Shown here one piece after another: positions 48,912 through 58,246 of a stretch of DNA of 64,000 nt; the first letter of the stretch is position 1; every line of letters begins with the position of its first letter. The translations under genes were made by a program, and so were the position numbers. The stretch spans positions 62,001-126,000 of the forward strand of contig CAWISK010000009.1 of assembly GCA_963838805.1 (NCBI GenBank), in the 5' to 3' direction. The notes under the pieces are model-generated. The model was given only the letters and a program-made list of their open reading frames with translations. It searched no databases and was not told the origin of the DNA. This DNA comes from CAVRQM01 sp963838805 (GTDB lineage Bacteria; Pseudomonadota; Alphaproteobacteria; Acetobacterales; Acetobacteraceae).

Positions 48912-49601
48912 TCAGCTTCCGGGTGCCGGCAGCGGCGGGGCCAGGCTCACTCCGGGCGGCGGCGCCAGCGGTTGTGCCTGCACCGGCGGCGGAACCGGGG
49001 CGGAGCCCGCACTCGTCTGTAGATAGCTGCTGAGCGAGTGACGGACCTGATACTCGAACTCCACGTTCATGTCGTCCATCATGTGCTTGACGAGTTGATA
49101 CGCCGCGGCGCGGCCGCCGTCGCTCGCATCCGGATCGAGCGGCTGGCTGCGCGCCACCCGTGCCTCGGCGAACCCGCTGCCTGTGCCATTCGCCGTGCTG
49201 ACGTCGAGCCGCACCGCGAACGAGCCGTACAGGCTGTCCGGCTGTTGCAGGATGGAGGCGTCCTCGATCACGAATCGGGCCTTGCCGCTACTGCCCGCGG
49301 CCACCAGGCGCTGCTGCCCCATCCTCCGCAGCGCGTCGATCGGCTGCACCGGCGAGAGATACTCGACATGCTGGCCGCTATCGGCGGCTGGTGTCCAGGT
49401 GTCGTCGATGTCGATGCTCGCCACGTTCAGCCGCAGCTTCGTGAGATAGCTGAAATCGAGCGGCGCGAAGACCTGCGGGGAGGCTGGCTCCTCGCCGCCG
49501 CATCCCGCGAGTGCCGGAAGGCAAGCCAGGCAGGCCAGCAAGGCGAAGCGGCGTGGCAGAAGCCGGCGCGGCAGAAGCAAGGGCGGCACGGGCTTGGGCA
49601 T
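48912..49601 (-). CDS. Hypothetical lipoprotein
   Basis: A 229-residue protein with a lipoprotein signal (LACLACLPALAGCGG, lipobox LAGC) and a Pro-rich C-terminal tail. The mature part has ASIDIDDTWTPAADSGQHVEYLSPVQPIDALRRM and VVLD-like strands, and resembles outer-membrane accessory lipoproteins of no known function found in this group. Its ATG overlaps the Hsp33 stop by one base (TGATG), so it is co-expressed with the redox chaperone. Confidence 0.7.
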   Translation of the reverse strand: MPKPVPPLLLPRRLLPRRFALLACLACLPALAGCGGEEPASPQVFAPLDFSYLTKLRLNVASIDIDDTWTPAADSGQHVEYLSPVQPIDALRRMGQQRLVAAGSSGKARFVIEDASILQQPDSLYGSFAVRLDVSTANGTGSGFAEARVARSQPLDPDASDGGRAAAYQLVKHMMDDMNVEFEYQVRHSLSSYLQTSAGSAPVPPPVQAQPLAPPPGVSLAPPLPAPGS

Positions 49602-50575
49602 CACGCATTCCTCTGCTGGGGGGACGCCGTCTTGCCGCGCACCTCGTCGCGGGCGAAGCGGAAGTGATGGTTGCAGAACTCGCAGGTCATGACGATGTTG
49701 CCATCCACGGCCATGTGGTCGAGATCGTCCGGGCCGAAGCCCTCCAGGATGCCGGCCAGCCGCTGGCGCGAGCAGCGGCAGCCATAGGCGAGCGCGCGTG
49801 GCATGTCGGCGGCCAAATCCTCCGTGCCGAACAGGCGCCATAGCAGTCGGTCAGGTGGAAGTCGGTCGTCCAGCAATTCGGCCTCGGTCACGGTGGCGGC
49901 GAGGGTGGTCGCGGTGCGCCACGCCTCCTCCTGCGCGTCCTCGTCCAGCGCCGGGTCGATCCCGCCGGCGCCGGCCACCCGCTCCAGCATCAGCGCCGCC
50001 GCGCGCCAGCCGGCATCGGTGCGCGCACAGGCCAGGCGGATGACGCAGCGAAGCTGCTCGCTGGTGCTGAAATAGTGCAGCGTCATCCGCGCCAGATCAG
50101 TGCCCTCGATGGCGACGATGCCCTGGTAGCGCTCCGTGTCCGGTCCCTGGTCGGCGGTGAAGGCGAGATAGCCCTGACCCAGCAGGTCCGCCGCACTGGG
50201 ATCGGGCCGCCGTTCCAGCAGCGCCGCCAGCCGCTTGCCGTCAGCGTCGGCGTAGCAGCGTAGGGCACCCGTATCGGTGCAATCTGCCAGCAGCCGCGAC
50301 ACCGGCCCGTCGCCCTTGGCCTGGAGACTGAACGAACCGCGGAATTTGAGCCCGGTCCCGAGGGCTGCCACCAGCGCCAGCGCCTCGCCGGCGAGCCGGC
50401 TGACGGCGTCGTGGTGGTCGTGGCGCGATAGCAATGCATCGGCGAGGGGCCCGAGCCGCACCAGCCGGCCACGCACCGGCCGGCCGGGCAGGTGAAACGG
50501 CATGACGCCGCGCGGCACCACCAGATCGGGCACATCGGGGCGCCCGCTGTCGAGGAAGGCGGGAGAAAGGGACAT
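49601..50575 (-). CDS. hslO: Redox-regulated chaperone Hsp33
   Basis: Holdase chaperone activated by oxidation. The zinc/redox switch CRC (C266, C268) and CEFC (C298, C301) is complete at the C-terminus. The N-terminal domain has the substrate-binding core (LVAALGTGLKFRGSFSLQAKGDGPVSRLL). It is 324 residues from the ATG at 50575; an upstream ATG at 50611 adds residues without family similarity. It is transcribed with the lipoprotein gene downstream. Confidence 0.93.
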   Translation of the reverse strand: MSLSPAFLDSGRPDVPDLVVPRGVMPFHLPGRPVRGRLVRLGPLADALLSRHDHHDAVSRLAGEALALVAALGTGLKFRGSFSLQAKGDGPVSRLLADCTDTGALRCYADADGKRLAALLERRPDPSAADLLGQGYLAFTADQGPDTERYQGIVAIEGTDLARMTLHYFSTSEQLRCVIRLACARTDAGWRAAALMLERVAGAGGIDPALDEDAQEEAWRTATTLAATVTEAELLDDRLPPDRLLWRLFGTEDLAADMPRALAYGCRCSRQRLAGILEGFGPDDLDHMAVDGNIVMTCEFCNHHFRFARDEVRGKTASPQQRNA

Positions 50576-50715
50576 GCCGCCAACATAGGGGCGCGCGCCC
50601 GTTTCGGCCACCGGCGGAGATCGAGACGATTTGTTGCGGACGCAACGCGGGTGACGCGGCTACGTTGGCCTGGAGCGCCGGGAATGGCCCGCCGCGTCGA
50701 GAGGAACCCTGCTTC

Positions 50716-50892
50716 ATGTCGATCCGCCCCGTCAGGCTCGCCGCCGCGCTGAGCCTGGCCACCCTGCCGCTCGCCGGCTGCTACGTGGCCCCGGCCCCCG
50801 TGGTCGCTCGCCCGGTCTATGTCCGCCCGCCGCCGCCCGTGGTCGTCCGTCCGCCGCCGCCACCGGTGGTCGTGGTGCCGAGGGCGTATTGA
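50716..50892 (+). CDS. Small Pro/Val-rich lipoprotein
   Basis: A 58-residue protein: lipoprotein signal with lipobox LAGC (residues 19-22), then a mature part made of repeated Val-Arg-Pro-Pro-Pro blocks ending in PRAY. AGAGGAA is placed before the ATG. The extended polyproline tail suggests an envelope spacer or anchor. Similar short YXXP-type lipoproteins are common in this group and have no known function. Confidence 0.7.
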   Translation: MSIRPVRLAAALSLATLPLAGCYVAPAPVVARPVYVRPPPPVVVRPPPPPVVVVPRAY

Positions 50893-51004
50893 CCGTTCAC
50901 TGAGAATGGCCGGCCGCGAAATGGAGCGCTTCGCGGGCCGGCCGCCCGTCGCGCAGGCACGTCCAGCCTGCGAGGTTCACGCATCGTTCTGCGCGTGGCG
51001 CGTG

Positions 51005-53291
51005 TCACGCCGCCATGCGCACCACCACCGGCACCGACTTGGCGGCCGGCACCTTGCTGCCCTCGGCGTAGTGCCACACCGGAACCAGTGCGTTCGCCTC
51101 CGGATAATAGGTGGCAACGCAGCCCGTCGGGATGTTGTACGGGGTTACGCGGAAGCCGGCCATCTCGCGTTTGACGTTGTCCTTGCTCGAGGTCGCAAGC
51201 GTCGCCAGCTCGCCTTCGCGCAGGCCGAGCCGGTCGATGTCGTCGCGGTTCATCAGCACCACCATGCGCGTGCCGTGGATGCCGCGGAAGCGGTCGTCGT
51301 AGCCGTAGATCGTGGTGTTGAACTGGTCGTTGCTGCGCAGCGTGATCATGCGCAGCACGTCGTGCCCGGCCTCCGGCATGTCGTGGTCCTCGTCCAGGCC
51401 GCGCGGTGTGATGAAGTTCGCGCGCCCGGTCTTGGTCTTCCATGTGCGGTGCCGCGCCCCCAGCGGCCGGTGGAAGCCGCCCGGCTGCCACATGCGCGTC
51501 TCGTATTCGTGGAAGATGTCGGGATAGGTCTCGGCGATGGCGGCACGGATGCGGCTGTAATCGGCGACCCACGCATCCCAGTCCAGCTTCGGATTTGGCT
51601 CCAGGACCGATTTGGCCAGCTCGGCCACGAGCCGCGGCTCGCTCAGCAGGTGGCGCGAGGCCGGCATCCGCACCCCGCGCGAGCCGTGGATGCAGCCCAG
51701 GCTGTCCTCCATCGACACCGATTGCACGCCGCTCGCCTGCCGGTCGATCTCGGTGCGCCCCATCACCGGCAGAAGGTAGCTGATCTCGCCATGGATGAGG
51801 GCGCTGCGGTTGAGCTTGGTGCCGATGGTGACCGTCAGGCGCATTTTCTTCCAGGCCGGCTCCATGCGGTCGCGGTCGGGGATGGCGCGAATGAAATTGC
51901 CGCCGAGCATGACGAAGGCACGCACCTTTCCGGCCAGAATGCCCTCGCAGGCGCCGACCGTGTCCAGCCCCTCGTCGCGCGGCGGCTCGAAGCCGAACTG
52001 CCTGGCCATCGTGTCGAGCGGCACGCCGCTCGCCTTGTGGGTGATGCCCACGGTGCGCTGGCCCTGCACGTTGGAATGGCCGCGCACCGGGCAGATGCCC
52101 GCACCCGGCTTGCCCATATTGCCGCGCAGCAGCAGCAGATTGACCAGCATCTGCACCGTCTCCACCCCGGCGCGGTGCTGTGTCAGCCCCATGCCGTAGA
52201 TCGCCATCGCGGCGCTCGCCTTCGCATAGGTGACGGCGGTCGATTCCATCGCCGCGCGGTGCAGGCTCGACCGCCGCTCCAGCTCGTCCCAGTTCTGGCG
52301 GCGCAGCCACGCTGCGAATTCCTGGAAGCCGTGGCAATGCTCGGCGATGAAGCTGCGGTCGAGCACGGCCTCGCCGCCCGCGCGCCGCGTCATCCATCTC
52401 GATCAGCGCCTTGCAGATGCCGGTGATCGCCGCCAGATCGCCGCCCGCCTTCACCTGGTGATAGGCCGAGCTGATCCGCGTCGCCTCTCCGGTCAGCATC
52501 TCCATCGGGCTCTGCGGATTGACGAAGCTCTCGAGACCCCGCTCGCGCAGCGGGTTGTAGGTGATGATGGGCACGCCGCGATGGCTCGCCTCCTGCAGCG
52601 GATGCAGCATGCGCGGGCTGTTGCTGCCGACGTTCTGGCCGAAGAACAGGATGCAGTCGGTCTTGGCGAAATCGTCCAGCGTGACCGTGCCCACCGGCAC
52701 GCCAATGCTTTCGGGCAGTGCGACCGAGGTCGTCTCGTGGCACATGTTCGAGCTGTCGGGCAGGTTGTTGTTGCCGTACATGCGCGCCAGGAGCTGGTAC
52801 ATGTAGCTGGCCTCGTTCGAGGTCCGGCCGGAGCTGTAGAAGACCACGCCCTTGCGGTCCGGCACCGCACGCAACTCGCGGCCGATCTCGGCGAAGGCGT
52901 GCGTCCAGGAGACCCTCACGTAACGATCACTGGTCGGATCGTAGCGCAGCGGATGGGTCAGCCGCCCGGCCTGTTCCAGCCGGTAGTCGTCCCAGCTCAG
53001 CAGTTCGTCCACACTGTGCCGCGCGAAGAACTCCGGCGTCGCCCGATGGCTGGTGATCTCCCAGGCGGTGGCCTTGGTGCCGTTCTCGCATACTTCGAGC
53101 GGCAGCGGCTTGGCGGGCTTGGACCAGGAGCAGCTCACGCACTGGAACCCGTCCGGCTTGTTCTGGCGCAGCAGTGCCAGACTGCCGCTCGCGAACACGC
53201 CCTCGCGGCTCAATATGTCGGCCACCGAGCGCGCCGAGCCCCAGCCTCCGGACGGGGCGTCGTACGGCTTGAACGACACGGAATGCGGCAT
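51005..53291 (-). CDS. YdeP/FdhF-family molybdopterin oxidoreductase (frameshifted)
   Basis: About 761 residues, close to E. coli YdeP. The N-terminus has FQCVSCSWSKP (C51, C54), the reduced cysteine set of YdeP-like enzymes. SSGRTSNEASYMYQLLARMYGNNNLPDSSNMCHE and PVRGHSNVQGQRTVGI are family blocks, and the C-terminal molybdopterin dinucleotide domain (LRSNDQFNTTIYGYDDRFRGIHGTR) is present. The frame changes near 52393; removing one G gives IEMMTRRAGGEAVLD. It is linked in other bacteria to formate-type oxidation and acid stress, but substrate proof is lacking. It is divergent from the small gene at 53419. Confidence 0.88.
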
Positions 53292-53418
53292 GGTGGCTCC
53301 CCCGGGCTGGCTGCGGCATGGCCAGAACACGAAGCCGCCGGGCGGGGTTCCGACTCGTTCCGGCAACCACCGCGCGCCTTCGGAGTTGGGGCCGTCACAC
53401 TCCAGGAGGGCCGATCCG

Positions 53419-53637
53419 ATGGTCACTGCCGCCTACATGACCGAGCGGCCGCCGCCGCCCTCCGCGCTGAAGCGTGTGTGGGATCAGGACGTGATCCCGG
53501 CCGGCATCAATCTGGCGGGCGCGGTCGAGGGCGCGCTGTGGCGCGCCTCGGAGCGCGCGCGCAGCAAGCCTTGGGAGGCGATGCTGGCGGCGCTCGCCTG
53601 CGGCTATTTGCTGCGCGGGGTGCTGCGCCGACTTTAA
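53419..53637 (+). CDS. Small hypothetical protein
   Basis: A 72-residue protein with CCAGGAGGG ahead of its ATG. The C-terminal half contains a short hydrophobic helix (AMLAALACGYLLRGVLRR), so it may attach to the membrane like DUF883-type proteins. The middle is amphipathic. It is divergent from the YdeP-like gene with 127 nt between. Its stop codon overlaps the stop of the truncated SRPBCC remnant on the other strand. Not recognised. Confidence 0.5.
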   Translation: MVTAAYMTERPPPPSALKRVWDQDVIPAGINLAGAVEGALWRASERARSKPWEAMLAALACGYLLRGVLRRL

Positions 53638-53790
53638 ACGGTCCTTCCTGCCGGTGCCCGCCGCAGCGTTGCCTCCAGCCGGTCCGAAACGGCGCGGGTT
53701 CCCGCCCCGCGTCCGGCCGGATCGTCCCAGCCGTCCAGATAGGCGCCCTGTTCGGTGAAGCGGAGTGTGGTTCCGCTGCCGGCCCTGTGG
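53634..53790 (-). pseudogene. 3' remnant of an SRPBCC/AHSA1-type gene
   Basis: The minus strand encodes LRFTEQGAYLDGWDDPAGR and GTRAVSDRLEATL before TAA. This is the usual C-terminal end of SRPBCC (activator of Hsp90 ATPase homologue 1-like) proteins. No N-terminal portion is found: upstream lies the methyltransferase stop. It is therefore a decayed or truncated copy left by a rearrangement, or by replacement of its 5' part by the methyltransferase gene. Confidence 0.6.
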
Positions 53791-53791
53791 T

Positions 53792-54727
53792 CTATGCCTG
53801 GGTCGGGTAGTTCGTCGCCAGCACATCCGACAGCGGCGCATCCCAGCGCAGCCGTGTCGCGCCGATCTTGCGCACGATCACCGTGGAACCCTCGAAACCG
53901 CCTGAATGCTCGGCCAGGCTGTAGCGCGAGTTCCAGGCGCGCGGCACCACCTGCATGAAATCCTGCAACGAGGTGCGCAGGATCTCGAACCCGGTGTGGC
54001 GGTTGAACAGCCCCTGCCAGCACGTGTCCGAGAAGCGCCAGAAATCCCACGGCAGATCGTGCATGCCGATGGTCTGGTGCGTGTGGATCAGCGCCACGCC
54101 GCCGGGGCGTAGAACGGCGTTCATCTCCAGGGTCGCCTTCCACGGCATCAGCAGGTGCTCGAACACCGACACGCACAGCACGAGATCGAACGAGTCCGGC
54201 GCGAAGGAGCGGCTCAGCTCGTGCGCGTCGCCCACCACGTCCACGCTCGGATCGGCGATGATGTCGAACGTCGTCACGTCGCATTGCGGGAAGAACCGGC
54301 GGCGCTCGATGCCGCTGCGGGCGCGGCCGCCGATATCCAGCATGCGCGGGCGCACCGCCGGATTGGCGCGGCGCATATCCTCGATGATGTCGCGGAACGC
54401 ACCGTCGAGCGAGCCGCCCTGCGCTGCGCTCGCGGCTTCCATCAATGCCGTGGCCGGAAGCGATGCCATGCTCCCGTCACAGGCAATTTCCAGCACCGCC
54501 TGGTCCGGAAACAGCGCGCGATCCACCAGGGCTTCGAGCGTCACCTCGATCGCGTCCTGTTCGGGGATGTGCCGCACCTGGGCGCGGCGTTCGACCCAGA
54601 GCTGTCCCACGATCAGGCGCGGGAAGACTTCTTTCGCGGCCCAGCCACCCAGACGCAGCACGGCTTGCAGCCGGAAATAGGAGTGGAACAGGCAGAAGGT
54701 GGAGACACCGACGATCTCTGCCTGCAT
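53792..54727 (-). CDS. Class I SAM-dependent methyltransferase
   Basis: A 311-residue protein. The N-terminal 100 residues are of unknown fold. The methyltransferase domain follows, with a SAM motif MLDIGGRAR (an unusual GG variant of the GxGxG loop), FDIIADPSVDVVGDAHELS, LCVSVFEHLLMPW and LRPGGVALIHTHQ. It may modify a glycan or small molecule. The start at 54727 is chosen because the ATG at 54769 lies in the dispersed repeat described next. The C-terminal end abuts the SRPBCC remnant. Confidence 0.75.
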   Translation of the reverse strand: MQAEIVGVSTFCLFHSYFRLQAVLRLGGWAAKEVFPRLIVGQLWVERRAQVRHIPEQDAIEVTLEALVDRALFPDQAVLEIACDGSMASLPATALMEAASAAQGGSLDGAFRDIIEDMRRANPAVRPRMLDIGGRARSGIERRRFFPQCDVTTFDIIADPSVDVVGDAHELSRSFAPDSFDLVLCVSVFEHLLMPWKATLEMNAVLRPGGVALIHTHQTIGMHDLPWDFWRFSDTCWQGLFNRHTGFEILRTSLQDFMQVVPRAWNSRYSLAEHSGGFEGSTVIVRKIGATRLRWDAPLSDVLATNYPTQA

Positions 54728-54779
54728 GTCGTTGACGCTCGGATTGCTCGCCGGCCTGCCCTCCCTCATCCCGGCCTCG

Positions 54780-54866
54780 GTCCGCTCTGCGGCCCAAGCC
54801 CAAGGGGAGAGGGAGCAGAAAGCCCTCTCCCTTTGGGAGAGCGTTGGGTGAGGGGTTTTTGGTCGA
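54780..54866. repeat. Dispersed intergenic hairpin element
   Basis: A 12-bp inverted repeat AAGGGGAGAGGG (54802-54813)/CCCTCTCCCTTT (54823-54834), followed by GGGAGAGCGTTGGGTGAGGGG and a T-run at 54856-54860. The arrangement matches the CCCTCTCCC...GGGTGAGGG repeats found between genes in many GC-rich proteobacteria. A shorter relative lies at 27512-27545. It lies between argF and the methyltransferase gene and probably ends or separates these transcripts. Confidence 0.6.
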
Positions 54867-54903
54867 GTGTCATGCCTTAGACGTTGTCAGACAGGCGGGG
54901 CCG

Positions 54904-55842
54904 CTACCCCACCACCCCCATCGCCCAGGCCAGCACGCCCTTCTGCGCGTGCAGCCGGTTCTCCGCCTCGTCGAACACCACCGATTGCGGGCCGTCGATC
55001 ACCTCGGCGGTGACCTCCTCGCCGCGATGCGCCGGCAGGCAGTGCATGAACAGCGCATCCGGTGCGGCATGCCGCATCAGTGCCTCGGTCACGCGATACG
55101 GCGCCAGCAGGTTGTGCCGGTTCGATGCCGGATCGTCGGCCATGCTGACCCAGGCATCCGTCACGACGCAAGCGGCACCCGCGACCGCCGCCGCCGGATC
55201 GTCGAACAGCTCGATCGTGGCGCCCTGCGCCCGCGCCCAGGCCACCAGCGCCGCAGGCGGGCGCAGCGCCGCGGGGGTGGCAAGGCGCAGCGTGAAGCCG
55301 AACCGCGCCGCCGCCTCGATCCAGCTTCGCGCGACGTTGTTGCCGTCGCCGCTCCAGGCCACCACGCGCCCGGCGATCGGGCCGCGATGCTCCTCGAACG
55401 TCATCACGTCGGCCATGAGCTGACACGGATGGCTGTCCGCGGTCAGGCCGTTGATCACCGGGACGGTCGCGTGCGCCGCCAGCTCGTGCAGCCGGCTCGC
55501 CGCGTCGGTGCGCAGCACGATCGCGTCCACATAGCGCGACAGCACGCGCGCCGTGTCGGCCAGCGTCTCGCCGCGCCCGGTCTGCATCTCGGACCCAGAC
55601 AGCATCACCGCATCGGCGCCGAGCTGGCGTGCCGCCACCTCGAAACTGACGCGCGTCCGGGTGGACGGCTTTTCGAACATCAGCGCCAGCGTGCGGCCCG
55701 CCAGCGGTCGCGCGACCTGCCCGCGGCACTTGTAGCCGGTCGCTGCCTCCAGCATCCGCCGCAGCGTGGCGGTGTCGAAGTCGCGCAGATCGAGAAAATG
55801 GCGCGGACCCTCCGGTTCGACCGGGCGCAGGGCGGCGCTCAT
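54904..55842 (-). CDS. argF: Ornithine carbamoyltransferase
   Basis: Makes citrulline from ornithine and carbamoyl phosphate in arginine synthesis. It has the carbamoyl-phosphate motif STRTR (60-64), HPCQ (138-141) and HCLP near residue 268. It is 312 residues, normal length. It overlaps argD by four bases (ATGA), so the two arginine genes are co-translated. Confidence 0.96.
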   Translation of the reverse strand: MSAALRPVEPEGPRHFLDLRDFDTATLRRMLEAATGYKCRGQVARPLAGRTLALMFEKPSTRTRVSFEVAARQLGADAVMLSGSEMQTGRGETLADTARVLSRYVDAIVLRTDAASRLHELAAHATVPVINGLTADSHPCQLMADVMTFEEHRGPIAGRVVAWSGDGNNVARSWIEAAARFGFTLRLATPAALRPPAALVAWARAQGATIELFDDPAAAVAGAACVVTDAWVSMADDPASNRHNLLAPYRVTEALMRHAAPDALFMHCLPAHRGEEVTAEVIDGPQSVVFDEAENRLHAQKGVLAWAMGVVG

Positions 55843-57038
55843 TTCGCGGCGATCCGCGCGGCGCTCGGCTTCGCGCGCCGCGCGCCGGCCTCGATCATCG
55901 AGAGCGCGGTCCGCACCTCCTCGTCGCCGATGATCAGCGGCGGCGCCAGGCGCAGCACGTTGTCGCCGGCGGTCAAAGCCAGCAGGCCCTCGGCCTGGAT
56001 CGCCGCCTGCACCTCGGTATTCGGCATGGCACAGCGCAGGCCCAGCAGCAGCCCGGCGCCGCGCACATCCTCGAACACGTCGGGATGGCTGGCGGCGATC
56101 CGCCTCAGCCCGTCCCACAGCACGCGCGCGCGGCGGTCAACTTCCGCCAGAAAGCCGGGAGCCAGGATCACGTCCAGCACCGCGTTGGCGGCGGCACAGG
56201 CCAGCGGATTGCCGCCGAACGTGGTGCCGTGGCTGCCCGGCGTCAGATGCCGCGCCACGTGCTCGCGCGCCAGGATCGCCCCCATCGGCACGCCGCCGGC
56301 GATGCCCTTGGCCGCGGACATCACATCCGGTGCGATGCCCGCCCATTCATGCGCGAACAGTTTTCCAGTGCGCCCCATGCCGGTCTGGATCTCGTCCATG
56401 CCCAGGATCAGCCCGAACTCGTCGCAGGTCGCGCGCAGCTCGCGCAGGAAGCGCAGCGAGGCGGCGCGGATGCCGCCCTCGCCCTGCACCGGCTCGACCA
56501 GGATGCCGGCCGTCTGCGGCGTGATGGCGTCGCGCACGGCGTTGAGGTTGCCCAGGGCCACATGATCGAACCCGTCCACCACCGGGCCGAAGCCGCGCAG
56601 GTATTTGGCGTTGCCGGTGGCCGCCAGCATGGCCAGCGTGCGGCCGTGGAAGGCGCCGTCGAAGCAGATCACCCGGTAGCGTTCCGGGTGGCCGCTCTCG
56701 TGCTGGGCGCGGCGGATCATCTTCACCATGCCCTCGTTGGCCTCGGCCCCCGAGTTGCAGAAGAACACGCTGTCGGCGAAGCTCGCCTCGACCAGCCGCG
56801 CCGCCAGCCGCTCGGCGCCGGGGACGCGGTACAGGTTCGAGGTATGGATCACCCGCCCCGCCTGCTCGGCGATGGCGGCAACGAGGTGCTTGTGGCCGTG
56901 GCCCAGGGCGCTGGTGGCGATGCCGGCGCCGAAATCGAGGAATCGTCGCCCATCCGCCGTGTACAGCCAAGCGCCCTCGCCCCGCTCGAAGGCGAGGTCG
57001 GCGCGGTTGTACGTGGGCATCAAGGCGGGGAACACCAT
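55839..57038 (-). CDS. argD: Acetylornithine/succinyldiaminopimelate aminotransferase
   Basis: A 399-residue class III PLP aminotransferase for arginine (and possibly lysine) synthesis. Motifs are FFCNSGAEANEGMVKM, FDGAFHGRTLAMLAATGN, EPVQGEGGIR, MDEIQTGMGRTGK and the PLP lysine in SAAKGIAGGVPMGAI. AGGAG precedes the ATG. It is the first gene of the argD-argF unit. Confidence 0.95.
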   Translation of the reverse strand: MVFPALMPTYNRADLAFERGEGAWLYTADGRRFLDFGAGIATSALGHGHKHLVAAIAEQAGRVIHTSNLYRVPGAERLAARLVEASFADSVFFCNSGAEANEGMVKMIRRAQHESGHPERYRVICFDGAFHGRTLAMLAATGNAKYLRGFGPVVDGFDHVALGNLNAVRDAITPQTAGILVEPVQGEGGIRAASLRFLRELRATCDEFGLILGMDEIQTGMGRTGKLFAHEWAGIAPDVMSAAKGIAGGVPMGAILAREHVARHLTPGSHGTTFGGNPLACAAANAVLDVILAPGFLAEVDRRARVLWDGLRRIAASHPDVFEDVRGAGLLLGLRCAMPNTEVQAAIQAEGLLALTAGDNVLRLAPPLIIGDEEVRTALSMIEAGARRAKPSAARIAAK

Positions 57039-57129
57039 TCGGCTCCTTTGTCCGGAGCGGCATAGTCTGACGCGGGGCGGCGCGATCCGTCAAACGGCGG
57101 AAATGCGCGGCGGCCCGGTGTCTCGGATG

Positions 57130-58080
57130 CTATCGAGAGTCAGCCAACTCCGCCGCCAGTCCCAGCGCCCGCTCCGCCGCCGCGGCCACGGCCGCGTGGC
57201 CACGCGCGGTCGGGTGGATACTATCCCAGAACAGATGGGTGTTCTGCACCGCGAGGGTCCGGCTGCACAGCGTGCCGCTGGTGGCACTCGTGTATGATCC
57301 GGTCCAGCAGGGGTCGGTGACGTTGGTGAATCCGAAGACGACGGGGTCGGCGACCGCCTGGTCGATCAGCCCCATCGCGTCCACCACCGCCAGATGCAGA
57401 CCGTAGAGGAAGGCCAGGACGCGCATCGAGGCGACCAGCTTGCCGTTGAAATCGGCGCTCAACGCAGTCGCCGCCGCGCTGGCGGCGGGGCCCTGGCTCG
57501 TGACGGCCGGAACCTTCCCGAGATCGGGAACGTCCACGACCAGCAGGCTGCTGGCACCGCGTGCGGCGAGGGCGGTGACGAAGGCGGCCTCGTTGGCGAC
57601 CGCCTGCGTCTCCACTTGCTGCACTTGCGACGGTGAAAGCCCGGGCGTCGAAAGGATGGCGAACAGGTCGTTGGCGCCGATCCACAGCGTGTACAGCGCG
57701 TGCGCCCGTGGCCGAGGCACCTCGGCCAAGAATTGGGCCAGTTGCGAGGGCAGGTCGTTGGGCGCCAGCGCATGGATCGAGGTCTGCCCGCTCTGCGCCC
57801 CGCCATAGGCGAAATCCCTTCCGCCCAGCAGGCTCGGGCCGAGCCCCCGGCCGGTCGCCAGGCGCGCCAGGTCCTGCACCCAGATCGCCCCGTTGCTGAA
57901 GCGGCCATGCGAATAGGGCGGCGAGACCGGTTCCGCCCCGCTCGTCGCCAGATAGACGTTCCCGGCGTCGCTCAGGCTGTCGCCGAAGGCGTAGATTTCC
58001 CCGAACGGAGCCGCGGCGCGGGCCGGAACAGCGGCCCAGATCAGGGCGGCGAGTCCGGCCATGATATGCAACGGGCGCAT
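57130..58080 (-). CDS. Secreted GDSL/SGNH esterase
   Basis: A 316-residue hydrolase with a Sec signal (MRPLHIMAGLAALIWAAVPARAAAP). SGNH blocks: block I FGDSLSDAGN (catalytic Ser35), block III WIGANDL (Asn) and block V DSIHPTARGH (Asp/His). It resembles PlaA/thermolabile-hemolysin-type lipases but lacks the autotransporter domain. Two C-terminal cysteines (DPCW, LCSR) may form a disulfide. GGGGAG precedes the ATG. It is divergent from the channel gene. Confidence 0.88.
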   Translation of the reverse strand: MRPLHIMAGLAALIWAAVPARAAAPFGEIYAFGDSLSDAGNVYLATSGAEPVSPPYSHGRFSNGAIWVQDLARLATGRGLGPSLLGGRDFAYGGAQSGQTSIHALAPNDLPSQLAQFLAEVPRPRAHALYTLWIGANDLFAILSTPGLSPSQVQQVETQAVANEAAFVTALAARGASSLLVVDVPDLGKVPAVTSQGPAASAAATALSADFNGKLVASMRVLAFLYGLHLAVVDAMGLIDQAVADPVVFGFTNVTDPCWTGSYTSATSGTLCSRTLAVQNTHLFWDSIHPTARGHAAVAAAAERALGLAAELADSR

Positions 58081-58246
58081 GGTGCTTTCTCCCCTGCCTG
58101 CCCGAGCAGGCGGAGCAGTGTTGTTCGGCGACGGGGTGGCGTGTCAAATCAGGAGTGCTCGCCCCGAGGGGCTCCCTGATCCGCCGGCGCCCGCATGACA
58201 GCGCCAGAGCCCGAGGCTAGAACCCCCGCGCCGTCGGCCAAAGAGA

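Noticed and set aside
54728..54769. Extended N-terminus of the methyltransferase starting at 54769
   Set aside because: These codons fall into or next to the dispersed repeat and show no conserved character.
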